From the NCBI RefSeq assembly GCF_954871325.1, contig NC_088779.1, positions 29,434,623-29,498,622 on the forward strand: a DNA stretch of 64,000 nt. The letters run 5' to 3'. Shown here in pieces: positions 38,011 to 50,604 of this stretch. Origin of the DNA: Gordionus sp. m RMFG-2023. Lineage: Eukaryota; Nematomorpha; Gordioida; Chordodea; Parachordodidae. Each line of letters starts with the position of its first letter. The stretch's first letter is position 1. A model generated the notes under the pieces. That model saw nothing but the letters and a program-made list of their open reading frames with translations, ran no database searches and was not told the DNA's origin. The position numbers and the translations under genes were made by a program.

Positions 38011-39907
38011 GTTTGTATAAAAATAATCTAATTATTTTTTTAATCAGGTTAGAAAGTGATGTTTATTGAGTTGAATAATATTGAGATTTATAATATTATA
38101 AATTTATGTTTTATATTTTATTAACATTTAAAGCAATTTATAAAATATTCCATTAAAATTATATATAAAGTAATTCAGAGCACTGGTCGATCCTATCAGT
38201 ATTGCGGTACTTATACAAATAAAATTTATATGAAATATAACATTGAAATGGTTTCCTATAATTGTGATTAATAAATATTGATTATAAATGGAAATAATAT
38301 TTGTTCAGATATATATCTTAACATTTTATTAAGGCAATAGGCCTAGATTAGCTAAGTTCCTTTAAATTTTCATCTATTAGAAAAATTTTTCATTTTAACA
38401 TTTATTTATTATTTTGTTCCCTGGAAAAAATATCCATTCAAATCACTGATTAATTAAATAAATATTATATTTAAGCCTTTAGAAATATTCACTAAAAAAA
38501 TATATCTTACAATCTTTGGGGCATATAATAATAAACTTAGGCAATTAATTACTGGCCACGTTATAAGTGGTAATAAAAAATTATTACTAATTGTGTACAG
38601 AAATAGGCAGATTCAACACAGATATTTAATATATCAATTTAGGAACATAAATAAAAGTTAATAATGGGGTTTATAATATACTGTGATGTAAATATTAATT
38701 ATAAAAGTTTATAATTTTGCTTATGAATTATTAAATCAAGAAATATTATTTTTACATTGGCATACCACATATTTTATTTTGTTATTTTATAAAATTCCTA
38801 AAACTAGATAATAAAACCAATTAATAACTTTTAAGTAAACTGGATCATACTTAAAACTATAAGCTTTGTTTTAATTTTTTGGATTTTAATATTAGATATG
38901 TTCAATTAAACCTTAAAACCTTTTTTTGACAAAAATGGCGCTAAATACTAAAAAAAAAAAGTAAAAATATTAATTGTTTTAAAGATAAATATTTGCATAA
39001 ACTTGAACATTAAAGCAATCTATGTTATGTTTAAACCCTTATTATATGTGACTATTAATCAGTCACATAGTGAATTTTTTAACCTTAGTGAAAATATTAT
39101 TTATTTGGGGCGGAAATTTTAATCAAGTTTGTAGAGCATTCCATTTATATAAAAAATTATTTATTTAAAATAAAAATCCTTATATGTATATATATCAATT
39201 GCTAGTATTTAATGTCAGATGCCTCCCTATATTTCAAAACAGATATTTTTCGTAATTTTTATTTAATTTTTTCTATACATATTCCAAGCATTAATATTAT
39301 TATTTAAGAAGATTTAATTTGAATAAACTTAATATCCTTTTATATATGACCATTTCTATTCAAAAAAATTATATTCGAATTTATTCTAATTTAATTAATT
39401 AATTAAAATATAATATACTTTTATAATTTATCTTATTATATATTTTAGAGGATAGCCAACTTTTAGGTTAGTTATAAATTTTTTCAAATAATTATTCCTT
39501 TGGGGCTAAAATTCAGCATTCTAATGCTTGAGGCTTGTCTATGAATTCGAACGGTCTGACCAGCTAAATAATTTTAAAAATTTTAATACTCAAATTCAAA
39601 TATAAATTAATGATAAAATATAAATAAAATATATATATCGACCCGAAATTTGTGTAAAATTTTATCATCTTTTTTAAGCATTTAAAATTTGATATTTAAA
39701 TTTAAAAAATGCACAAAAAAAATATGAATTATTCCACGCATATAAACTAAATGTATTCATGAAAGAAAAAATGATGTTTTAAAAAAATGCTAGAGAAATA
39801 TAATTAAGAGGCATAGATTATATTTTAATGTTAAATTCAATCTTGTTTGGGATTGAGCTAAATTTTTAATGATTTCATCACTTTCCCTACTCATACCATT
39901 CATTCTA

Positions 39908-40128
39908 TTTTCGGGAGGCAGTAGTTCTTTGTTAAATTGTTCCATAAAAAGGTTAACAATATTTTATCTAGAAAAATGCTACCCAAGCTTAAAGATTTTA
40001 CTCATATGTAAAACAAAAGCTTGGATATCAATTAAGGCAATCTCAGGGATTAGGTAAAGTTTTTCTATTATAATGAGTTAGTCAATTTTAAAAATTGGCT
40101 AAAATCCATATATATATAACAAAACTAC
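39908..40128. repeat. MITE, counterpart of the one at 13.9 kb
   Basis: Position and internal blocks (gttaacaatattttatctagaaaaatg, ttggatatcaatta) match the MITE at 13,858-14,077. Both ends are more worn here. Confidence 0.5.
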
Positions 40129-40710
40129 CTTGGTATTTTTTTAATCCTTATTAAAAAACATGTTCTTTCATTGGTAGAAGTACTTGGATAGAGTTAACAA
40201 ATATATAATGTAGAAATGTATGAAAAATAATATAAAATATGTTTGAAATTATATAAAGCATCTGGAGCATTTTTTGGAATATTATCATCAATAGTTAACC
40301 ATTCATACCATGGTTTGCATTTATCTATTATTGCATTATGGGATTTAACATCCTCTTAAAAATCTGCCAAATATTTTTTCTTTAATAAGATTTGAAATAA
40401 ATTAGGAAGGATTATAAATAATATTTGCATATTTTTAAGTGCTTTCTAATTAATAAGCTTGAAATAATATGAGTTATAAATAAATACAAGAGGGGTGTGG
40501 GGTGAGATATTTATTTTATAATATTCATCGACTAACCGATCTTATTAATATTGTAAAGATGGGCTTGTCTTGCTAGCGAGTTTGGGTAGACAAATCTGTT
40601 TGTCCATAATTAATGAAGACAAAAAAAATATTAATACTCAACTGTTATTTTTATATGTGTACTATTGACAATATAATTTTTAATAACATAATTTTGGGGT
40701 GAAAATAATA

Positions 40711-42078
40711 TATAATTTTTTTTTTGAACAAATAATATTTCTTTATGCATTTTTAAACAATATTTTAATATTAATTAAGTAAAAAATATTAAAATTAACT
40801 TATCAAATATAAAATAAAAATAAAACAATATTATATAAAAACGGAGGTGGCGCTACAAGTTCCCAAAAAACATGAGTAATTATATTTTAAAATAGTGATT
40901 TGTAGGTTTTGTTTTAAAAATTAGAATTCTATTGGTTCTGATGTAAGGGCTCTTGTCTTATTCCCTATATTTTTTATGAACTTTAAAGATCCGCTTGGCA
41001 TATGTCCAAGGGAAGAGATAACGATCGAATATAATTTGTGAATTTTGAATATTTCATTGTTTTTTTTCTTGACTATCTGTCAAGGCTGAATTTAAAAGGT
41101 TATCTTTAGGAGAGATAAAAGAAGATATCATGGCGTTATTGATCAAACGCGATGCCAAAAATGAGGAAAGAGATATAAGATTTAATGGATATAAATCTAA
41201 ACCACCCATTTTCGAGGGTAATTGTGAGAAACCTCAATTAAAATCTTTCAATTATATAAAATATTTTCTAATAAACTTCAAAAAAATTTATGAACACGAT
41301 TAATAATTTCATTAAAAAAAAAGGAAGAAGATCTAAAAATATGTAAAATCTTTGGTAAAAATAAATATTTTTTTAAAAGAAAAAAGCACTGGTCTGAAGG
41401 AATATCTTTTAAAATAGTTTCAAGTCCTAATAAGCCTTCGAAAAATTTTTCCACGAACACCTCCTTGGAAAGAACCTAGAATTAATTTCACTTTTTTTAA
41501 TAATTTTAAACCCTTGGACTTTAAGAGTATTTGAATTTAAAAAGCATATTTCAGATTTAGCTTTATTTAGAGTAAGGCCTATGGTTAGAAAATTCTTCTC
41601 TATATATTCTATCGCTGCAAGAATATTTCTAGAAGGTCCGCAAATGGTACCATCATCTAGATACCATATGTATGAATCTAAATTAAAAGAGGATTTTAGA
41701 CAATGAACTAGGTTATGTATAACTAAACTAAAAATCAGAGGGCCCAAAGGGTCTCCTTGTTGAATACCTTCGTCAGAAGGAATTGTATATTCCCCGAATT
41801 TGAGAGGGGTTCTACTGGCATAAGACTGTTCAATAAATCTTGCATAAACTGGGAATTTTTCATAAAAAAATGTTCAAAAATGCTTTTCTGGATAAAGAAT
41901 TAAAAGCATTTTTAAAATCAAGCTTACAGACTACGACTGGACCTCCGTTTTTATATAATATTGTTTTATTTTATATTTGATATGTTAATTTTAATATTTT
42001 TTACTTAATTAATATTAAAATATTGTTTAGAAATGCATAAAGAAATATTATTTGTTCAAAAAAAATATATAAATAAAT
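40711..42078. mobile_element. Foldback element enclosing a LINE fragment
   Basis: About 130 bp at 40,711-40,847 is the reverse complement of 41,941 to about 42,078, with two mismatches and one 6-nt indel. The shared inner end is acggaggt; on the right these eight bases continue smoothly into LINE coding sequence, on the left they do not. The enclosed LINE piece lacks its 5' end and also its whole C-terminal finger and nuclease, so it is not an ordinary 5'-truncated insertion. The element is absent from copy 1, where the flanks are joined near 14.6 kb. Arms this similar suggest it is young relative to its surroundings. Confidence 0.75.
40915..41940 (-). pseudogene. LINE reverse transcriptase fragment
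   Basis: Minus strand, same family as at 3.9 and 22.9 kb. It reads PVVVCKLDFKNAFN (from 41,940), a finger-to-palm region, GIQQGDPLGPLIFSLVIH (about 41,765-41,712), IWYLDDGT (about 41,670), IGLTLNKAKSEICFLN (about 41,590-41,540), and later FFLLKKYLFLPKILHIFRSS (about 41,380-41,320). The first 170 codons include an intact QGDP and YLDD. After about 41,460 the frame changes and stops accumulate. The fragment stops before the finger and RPDG part. Both ends abut the inverted repeats. Confidence 0.8.
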
Positions 42079-42833
42079 CATATTATATAATTTTGTATTA
42101 TCTAAATGTTCTTACTTTGCACACGAAATATTTATAATTTTTCCTATATCTAAAAAAAATATTGTCTACATTTTGTTCTAATTATTTCATGATAGAAAAT
42201 TTTAAAATTATTTATACAAAAAATATAGATTTGATCTGTTTAATAAATTTTATTGTAATTTTATTCAGAAGCTTATAGTGAGTCAACAATACACTTTAAA
42301 AATCTATTGTTATTAAATAAGACGTAATCATTTAAGTAATAGTAATATTAAATATATATAATTTTAATATATATTTTATATAATTTAACAGATAAATGTA
42401 TAAACTTTGGATTTGGAATATTAAAGATCAGGGTTGCCATGTCTCCCCCCATCAGCGGGAGACTCCCGCACTTTTTTAGTTTACACGCAGACATTTCTCT
42501 CCCACAAAACTACCGCATTTGGAAATCTCCCGCAAAAATCTACCTCTATTTTTTAATTTCTCCCGCAATTTAAAAAAAAAATATTTTAACGTTTTTAATA
42601 TATAAATAATAATTCTGAGAGGCATTAATTGATTATTTTTATATTTTTAAAATAATTTTAAATATTTATTCGAAAAACATGTCTAGTTTGTTAATTTCTT
42701 TCTATCCTATTTTATTTTTATCCATTAATAAATCAACATCATTCATTCATATAAGTCAGTACAGGGGAGTATATCAACATCAATTTCAATACAAAAATAT
42801 TCTCAAATAATAAATAATACAGATGCAACTACA

Positions 42834-44286
42834 TTTGCGGAAATCGTATACATCTATTATGTAGTTCAACATTCACAGAGCTATTTCATCACAATGTGGT
42901 AATCTTTTTCTCATGATATTTAACGACTCCAATATAAGTGCAAAACTTACTTGTGGTGGAAGAAAAATGAGCAAGGCTATCACAAGTGTTTTAGTACCTG
43001 AATCCTAGAGGTCAATTCTATACGATTTGAAAGATGGGCATCCATATGCATTCGTACAGATGCAACTAATAAGGGAAATATTAAAACATTTCCCTCGATC
43101 CTTCGCTATTTCAACAAGAATAAGAACATTTCAATAAAACTGTTAAAATTTTTTCCTCGGATAGTGAAACAAAGATGTAGCTAGCCACATAATAGAAATA
43201 TAGCTGATTCAGGGTTATCAATGATTTGTATGTCAGATTTCTGCGCTGATAATGCCTCTGTAAATTTTGGCAAAAACCAAAGTTACCGAATTGAGGCAGC
43301 ATAATAATGAATTAATACCAATTGGCTGTATATGCCATATACTACATAATTCTTGCAAGAAGGCAGTAAATGTACTATCTGTGGATGTCATAATAATTAT
43401 GATGAAATGTTTTAACGAATTTAGTCATCAACTAAAAAGGTTAATGAATTAAAAGAGTTTTTAAAATTTTACAAACCCTTAAAAAAATACTTCTTAAATA
43501 AAGAATTTAAAACCTGTCCTAAAATATTATAAAATTTTTTCGAGTATGAAATGGCAGAAGCATATTTGGGATTCGTTGCACGTGTAGGAAATCTACTTCA
43601 TGCAGTTAATATTCAGTTGCAATCAGAATATTATTTATAAAAAATATTCTCAAAATCATGCTACAGCTCTGGTCATCTCTACAGTTAAAAATTGATAATA
43701 AATTTTATGGCGCTATTGCCAAAAATATTATAATAAATGTTCAAATAATACTTTAATTAGTAAATTTTTAAATGAAGCAGATATTTTTATCAAGACAATT
43801 TTATAATATTTATATTCAAAATTTGATTTTAATAATTCTATTTACAAATGTATAAATATTATGACCTTGGAAGAACCATCAATTGATGGTTTTTATAATT
43901 TAATAAATATATTAAAAATACTAAAAGACATTGATACCTTGTTTGAGGAGATTGTAATTCTCTTTATTTCTTATGATTCGCCAATATACTTAAAGTTAGA
44001 TAATCTAAAAGCAGAGGAGAAATAGGTAGAATTTTTTCGTAATAACGATAAATCCCTTTGCTTGGCAAAAATATGCGAGTATGTCTTCTCCTTACTTCAT
44101 TCTAATGCCTCATCCGAGCGCATTTTTAGCCTGATGAGAACTGACTGGAAAAAGGAGAATCGGATTGCTTCAGCAACTTTAGAGGCCGAGCTAATGGTTA
44201 AACAAATATATAACATATCATGCCAGGATTATGAATATCTCAATAACGACGGTAAACATATAGTTCTATTATTTAATCTTAAATAA
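42834..44286 (+). pseudogene. hAT transposase relic (plus arm and C-terminus)
   Basis: The plus strand shows MSKAITSVLVP (about 42,968), FCADNASVNFG (about 43,240), IPIGCICHILHNSCKKAVNV (about 43,318-43,377) and, after a gap, the C-terminal dimerisation region CEYVFSLLHSNASSERIFSL (44,074 onward) with MRTDWKKENR following. The SNASSERIFS and C-x-CHILHN motifs are textbook hAT signatures. The N-terminal finger was not recognised. Several stops and frame changes separate the pieces. Confidence 0.8.
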
Positions 44287-44301
44287 AATATAATTAGGTT
44301 T

Positions 44302-45065
44302 TAGCAATGGCGCCATAAAATTTATTGTCAATTTTTAACTGCAAAGATGAACACATCTGCAGCATAATTTTGTGAATTTTTGTTAAGATTCTTCTGATTG
44401 CAACCACATTAACAGAATGTAGTAGATTTCCTACATGTGAAATCATTCCTAAATATATCTCTGCCATTCATTATTGAAAAAAAATTTCAAAATATTAGGA
44501 CAGTTTTTATAATCTTTATTTAAGAAATATTTTTTTAAAGGTTTATAAAATTTTAAAATTCTATCGATGGCGGGTATTAGGAAAATATCGCAACCAACAT
44601 TGTGCTGACTCTATTCTGTAAATACACTCTGTTTTTACCAAATTCACTGAGGCATTATCAGATCAGAACGCTGACATGCAATTTATTGATAATCTCGAAT
44701 CTGCTATATTTACCATTATATGGTTGGCTATGTCTTTAAATTTTTCACAATTCGAGGGGAAAAATTTAATAGTTTTATTGAAACGACCTTAATTTTGATG
44801 AAATAGCAGAGGATCAAGGGCCTTCTTAGATGCATCTGTTAGAATTGCATATGTTTGCCCATTTTTCAAATCGTCAAGAATTGACCTCCTGGTTTTAGAT
44901 CCTAAAACGTTGATGATAGCCTTGCTCATTTTTGTTCTATAAGTATAGTTTTCATTTATATTAGATAGATAGTTAAACATTATCGGAATATGATTCTACC
45001 AACATTGTGATCATAAGTGTCTTTGAATGTTGTACTACAAGATAAGTGATTACAATTGCCGCAAT
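44302..45065 (-). pseudogene. Second, inverted hAT transposase segment
   Basis: The minus strand repeats the plus arm: MSKAIINVLGSKTRRSILDD (about 44,926-44,867), AILTDASKKALDP, SDNASVN (about 44,660), then the region matching 43.5-43.7 kb down to a shared cagttaaaaattga end at 44,340. It keeps a longer open run (63 codons from 44,980) than the plus copy. It lacks the dimerisation region. Confidence 0.75.
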
Positions 45066-46739
45066 AGTAGTTTCTTATGTATTATTTTTTATTTTGGGAG
45101 TACCTTATTATGTATTTAATTCTATCTTGTTTACATTCTTTTATATATAAAAAAGATCGTTGGTTTTTTTTTATAAATTAATATATTTTTATAAACTAAG
45201 ATGTTATTTTATTTTGAAAAATAGTTACCGACTTTTCTATTTATATAAACTAAATAAAAAATAATAGGTGGATATTAAAAATCCCCGGCCCGCAAAATTT
45301 TTTTTATAGCTTTTTATATTTCTACCGCAATTTTTATATTTCTCCCGCATAATACCAAATTTCTCCCGCAATTGAAAATTTTGACCTGGCAACCCTGTTC
45401 ATGATAGAGTTTATATAAATAAAGTTGCAATTCTCGAACGATAGCGCAAATAATTTTTTTTAATTGTCATGATGAATAAATGGCATGATATTAGAAAAGT
45501 TATGATTATCCTGATCAAAAATTGATATGCTTACTTTTATCATATAGTTTTTCCCACCATATTTTCATAATTTAATAAAGAAAAATTTAATCGAGATTTA
45601 AAATATATTTTTATTTTTCCATGACTGTTAATCAGAATCCTTCAGACCCTGAACCCAAATTTAACCTCTTTAGGGTTCAAGGTTCGATAATATATTTTTA
45701 AATATACGTTTTTATTTATTTAAAAAGCAATGCAGAGGTTGTCTAGTTTTTTGATTAACTAAACCCCCCCCCTTCCATATTTATATCGTTAAGATATATT
45801 CTTCTCAAGTCTAATTGCTTCTGGGTATCTTTACTCGACGTCTGTCAGAAGTAATCTTTCTTTAGTAATTTATAAATAGTTTGTCAATAATCAATGAATA
45901 CAGTTTGTAAGCTAGTATAAAAAAAATATTCAATGGAGGAAAAGTGACATGGTACTTATTAAAATAATTTTATATACAATGTTTTAATCACATATTGTTA
46001 AAAATTATTGTTTCAATAGTAAATAAATTATTAAAATACTTTTATTAGGAGATCGATATCGGGATTTTATGGGTAACGATCGTACTTAGTTTTATATATA
46101 TGTTCTTACAGTGCATGAAAAATATATATTTTTTTATCCATTTCTAAAATATATTGTCTATATTTTGTTCTAATTAAATCATGATAGAAACTTTTAAAAT
46201 TATTTATACAAAAAATTTAGATTTCATATTTTTAATAATTTTATTATTTTTTATCAGAAAATTTAAAAAAAAAATTTATTTTAATATAAGTAATAGCCTT
46301 GGGTAAATTATCAAAAAAAAATGTATCGGGATACAGATACAGTTGCTTTTTAAAATATTAGATTAAAGATACAGGATATTACATGCATAGGAAATATTAT
46401 CAAGACATAAATGTATCTTGTCTAAATTAAGTATATAAGATTTTTTAAAACTCAAAATAGTCAGAATCATGTATCAAGCTTTATTTTAAAGAAAATATAT
46501 TATAAAATAAATTTAAAAAAAAATATAAATTGTAGAAAATGACAAACAATTTAAGAATAAAAAATTTTTTAGTAAAAATAAAACATCATAAATCAGGATT
46601 ATTTTTTAATATTGTTAATATTTTAACCAATTTGTCGTTTCGCCACGATTTGGTAATTTAACTTTATCAAGGTGAAAAATTGTTCTAAGGGGGGGGGGGA
46701 GGATGGTAACATTGTGTTAAATTTAATATGTCACTTTGA

Positions 46740-47460
46740 TATATATATATATATAACTATTTAACATATTTATATTGCGCCTGTCATTCTTCATATAATT
46801 CATCATCTCTCGTTCAATATAATTTACTCAATTATTTATATTGGGTGTTAACAAAAAATGATAGTCATCTTCTTCACCGATTGAAGAATTTGTAGACATA
46901 ATAATTTTAATAAAATTTTTAGAAATAATTAAAGTTTTGCCTATAAATACCTTAACGTATTTATTTTCTTTCATCATCAAACATTAGTAATGTAAAGATA
47001 AAATAACAGTGGCCAAAAATGCCGTTTCAAATTAAATTCATATATATTAATATTACATTTATAGAATTTTCTACAGCAATAGAAAATGGTTTATAAAAAT
47101 TAATTAAAGCTGACTCATAATAGCTATTAATATCGCCATAGAAATATTCTAAATATTGTATTTGAATATTTATAGTTTAGGAAATTCTAATTTTTTAAAT
47201 AATTGTTAATTTACTACAAAATTTTAATATAAAAATAAAGCTACCTGCTATTATATCTCGTATAGCATGGTATAGCTAATTGATTTTATAAACTACTTTT
47301 ACCCTAGCATTTTTAGATCTATTACAAGTATTCCATAATTTAGTACACTTGACCAGTGTGGGATGATTAATTCTACTAATGGCAGGAGGATACTTTCTGG
47401 ACATCATTTGTGGCAAGATTCTATTTTCCGATGATTTTTTATTCGAAAACTGATTTATAA
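46740..47460 (-). pseudogene. hAT-like relic in composite repeat, locus 3
   Basis: Read on the minus strand it parallels 17.82-18.51 kb: KKSSENRILP from about 47,440, then PTLVKCTKLWNTCNRSKNAR (about 47,355), KLEFPKL (about 47,180), and at the far end SIGEEDDYHFLLTPNINN and MKNDRRNINMLNSYI. Frames and stops break it throughout. The assignment to hAT rests on the sister copy at 3.4 kb. Confidence 0.4.
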
Positions 47461-47819
47461 TTTAAATTTTTTTATTGTAATGTTAGATGTAAGAATTCAA
47501 ATAAAATATGGTAGTTGTTTAACAAATAGCCATATGACAATCAACTCATCACATATCATATATTCTCTTAAAATATCTAAATTATTTTATTTATCATATA
47601 ATATTAAAAATTTTTAACTACTATATCTAACAAATTTCACATATATATATAATACAAAATCGATGGGTTCTGTTAATATAAAATAATAATACCAATCATT
47701 TATCCTAGTTATCAATCAAAGTTGATACACCAAACTATTATCAAAATAATAAAAAAAACTCTGTTAATAGAGAATATTATGAAATAAAATAAAAGAAGTA
47801 ATAAAATTATTCCGTAAAG

Positions 47820-49265
47820 TAATAGGTTACATTCCACCCTTTATAAAAAAAAAACTCGGCCCAAGTTTTCTTTCGATTGAATCTTTTATGTTTAAAATGT
47901 AATCTTTATACCCGTGCAGGTAATGGTTTCTTTCTAATAGGCCTTGAGAGTCAAATAATTTTTTTCTGGGTCGATAACATTTCCATTTTATAAAATATAA
48001 CCGTTGATAAAGTGTTTTGATCATGCATGAAAATTTTTTTAGTGGCAAATCTTTTTTTAATTTGGTCTGGATATTTTCTTAATATACCATTTTTCGTGTT
48101 AATTCGATATAGCATATTATTTGCATTCTCAAAGATAACCCCTTTGTCCTATTTATTTCCTCCAAATGTTTTGTAGCAAATTTTTTCTCCAATATCCATA
48201 GTTCTATTATATGGTAAAGTTGTTAGCAAAATGTTGTTGTTGACTTTTTATAATTTGATAAATCCAAATTTATTCTATCCTGATTTGATGAGCTGCAGTC
48301 TAAAAGTGATGTATGTCGTGGTCTTCACAAATTTTTTGAATATTTAACTGGTAAGCCCTTGTCCGTGAAGTATTTTTCTGGAATACTAAATAAGTTTATC
48401 ATTTTCATTAATTTTTTTATTGTTATTTACACAGTTATTGATTTAACAAGCATGATTATAGAAAACTTACTATTTGCTTTTATTATTCGGTAAAAAAATG
48501 GTCAATCATAGTCAATGAGTATTCTTTCGGCTTCGTCAATTCTTTTGCTAAATCTTTAATTTTGGCAGCAATGTCCTTCGTGTAAATGTTGTAGCATTGT
48601 CTTAAATCTTTAGGTATGATGATTTTATTTTCTTTAAATAAACAGTTCCCCATAATACCCAATTCCGACATCATATATTTATATATTGAGTTTTTATTGT
48701 ATCACCGTTTCAAATATTATTTATTATTTTAATCAATTCTCTATCATTATAAGTTTCTTTTGCAATCATTTTGAAGTTAATTGGTATGTCCCATAATCAA
48801 TATTTTTTTAAATCATCCATGATGTATATTTCTTCTAAAGAAGATGTTAATGGCAATTTAGATAAACAAACTGATAGCGTGTTGTCCTATTCTATGTCAT
48901 ATTTCGAAGTCGTGAGCGCCTAATGTTCCACTTCTGTAATTTCATCTACATGGATGAGTTTTCTTAAAAATGTAGATTAAAGGTTTATCGGTAATAATTA
49001 TAAATTTTGGTCTGATTAGATATTCCTGGAATCTTTTCATGGAAAAATGATTGTTAACGCCTTCACGTTCGACGTTGATGTAGTTTCTTTCAGTTTTAAT
49101 AAGGATCTTGAGGCAAATCAACCGGCTTTTCTTTGCTGTCCTGTCTCCTTCTATATGAATTAAGATAGCTCCTAAGTCAAGTTTTGACGCAGCAGCGGCT
49201 ATACCTATGGGTAAGTCTGGATTAAAAAAGTTAAACGTATTAAAGTTTACAATTTTTTATAGCAT
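47820..49265 (-). mobile_element. Ty3/gypsy relic, copy 2 counterpart
   Basis: Paralog of the fossil at 21.11-22.66 kb, read on the minus strand. It keeps RNase H, integrase-region and pol C-terminal pieces in the same order. It has lost some internal sequence compared with copy 1. No LTRs recognised. Broken in about ten or more places. Being shared, it predates the duplication. Confidence 0.7.
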
Positions 49266-49364
49266 TCTTAATCTAATAAAAGAACCTTGTAGAATGAATA
49301 TATATATTTTATTATCTTCCCTCTTTCTTGTAAACTTTAAAGAAATTATTACCTTAACAATATT

Positions 49365-50604
49365 TAAATAGGTAAATTCTAGCGAACTATAAAATATTAT
49401 ATAATTAAAAAAATATAATAATATTTTGATCTTACCTATAAAATAATTAATTACAGAAATAATTATAAATTAAAACCTAATTAATACTAATATAATCTTA
49501 TTAGGCAAATCTAATTTTAAAAAATAAATACTAATAGAATATTTATCTTTATTTTGCTTTCCTAATTAAAAAATGTTAATATTAAATTTAAATTTCATTA
49601 AGTTATGTTCTGTTTCTATTTTATTTTAGTTGATATGGGTTAGTCATTAATATATTTTGTAACTATCAAAATTTAATGCCAATAGAGATTATCATAAATT
49701 CGGAATATAATCGATTTGAATAAAAGGAATGATTAAAAAGAACCAGTGGCGTAGCCACGGGTGGTTTTCGGGTTTGAACCCCTCCCAGAGCAAAAATTTA
49801 TTTTTAAGTGACTTTAAATCAAATATACCATTAATATTTATATTTTTCTGGTTTTGATGTTTGTGGAAGGATATTATATTACTATTGAAATTATTCTGGA
49901 TAGTATTTTTATAAAGTCCTTGAGAATAATCTACTAAATTATAATAATATATTATTGATGCATTTAAAAAATATATTTATTATATATTATCAAAGAGGCA
50001 AAAGTGCCGAAGTCCCGTTAAATGGGTCTGTGGGGCGAAGCCCCAAGGATTTTATATGTATGGACCCCCTCTAAGGAAAATTCCTAGATACGCCACTGAT
50101 AAGAACACATTTGTATTAAATAGTTATAAATTTTTTTATATTGGTGATGCAGCTTTTACACAATAAATTCTAGCAAATTATAAAATATTACTATAACTTA
50201 AAAAAAGATAATAATATTTGATCTTACCTATAAAATAATTAATAATAGAAATAATTAAAAATTAAAAATCTAATTATTAATAACATAATCTTATTAGGCA
50301 AATCTAATTTTAAAAAATAAATACTAATAGAATATTTATCTTTATTTTGTTTTCCTAATTAAAAAATGTTAAAAATATATTAAATTTAAATTTAATACAT
50401 TTAATTTCATTAAGTTATGTTCTGTTCTGTTTCTATTTTATTTTAGTTGATATGCGTTAGTCATTAATATATTTTTTAACTATCAAAATTTAATGCCAAT
50501 AGAGATTTTCATAATTTATCAATTCGAAGGAATGATTAATAAGAACACATTTGTATTAAATACTAAAGTTAGAAATTTTTTTATATAGGTGATGCAGCTT
50601 CTAC
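49365..50604 (+). repeat. Tandem duplication within copy 2
   Basis: The block 49,365-50,163 (minus its MITE) is repeated as 50,164-50,604; both run from attctagc(a/g)aa to the gatgcagctt(t/c)tacacaa segment. Copy 1 (22.75-22.86 plus 24.74-25.05 kb) has the block once. The MITE occurs only in the first unit, so it inserted after the tandem duplication. The duplication copies a likely 9-nt exon and the 27-nt exon, the latter cut short in the first unit. Confidence 0.8.
49744..50098. mobile_element. Non-autonomous hAT MITE
   Basis: Starts cagtggcgtagccacggg and ends gatacgccactg, the common hAT MITE termini. Flanks aaaagaac (49,736-49,743) and ataagaac (50,099-50,106) match at 7 of 8; the second tandem unit reads gattaataagaacacatttg without the element, giving the empty site. 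Length 355 bp, no ORF. Confidence 0.9.

Larger units (their letters stand above)
42429..45397. mobile_element. hAT DNA transposon with inverted internal duplication
   Basis: The ends are cagggttgccatgtctcc and gacctggcaaccctg, a hAT-type inverted pair. The flanks ttaaagat (42,421-42,428) and ttcatgat (45,398-45,405) match at 6 of 8; related repeats elsewhere read ...attcatgat... uninterrupted, showing the empty site. Subterminal ctcccgca motifs recur several times at each end in the same direction. Inside, a plus-strand transposase region is followed by a second, inverted copy of its central part, so roughly 42,834-43,725 and 44,302-45,065 form long arms. Both readings are broken by stops; the element is dead. 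Confidence 0.85.
42090..47585. repeat. Composite dispersed repeat, locus 3
   Basis: Counterpart of locus 2 in copy 2: a start module near 42,105, the shared gtgagtcaacaatacactttaaaaat segment near 42,280, the hAT insertion at 42,429, the rest of the non-coding tail from 45,398, a second start module near 46,095, then the hAT-like tail to 47,585. Confidence 0.65.
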
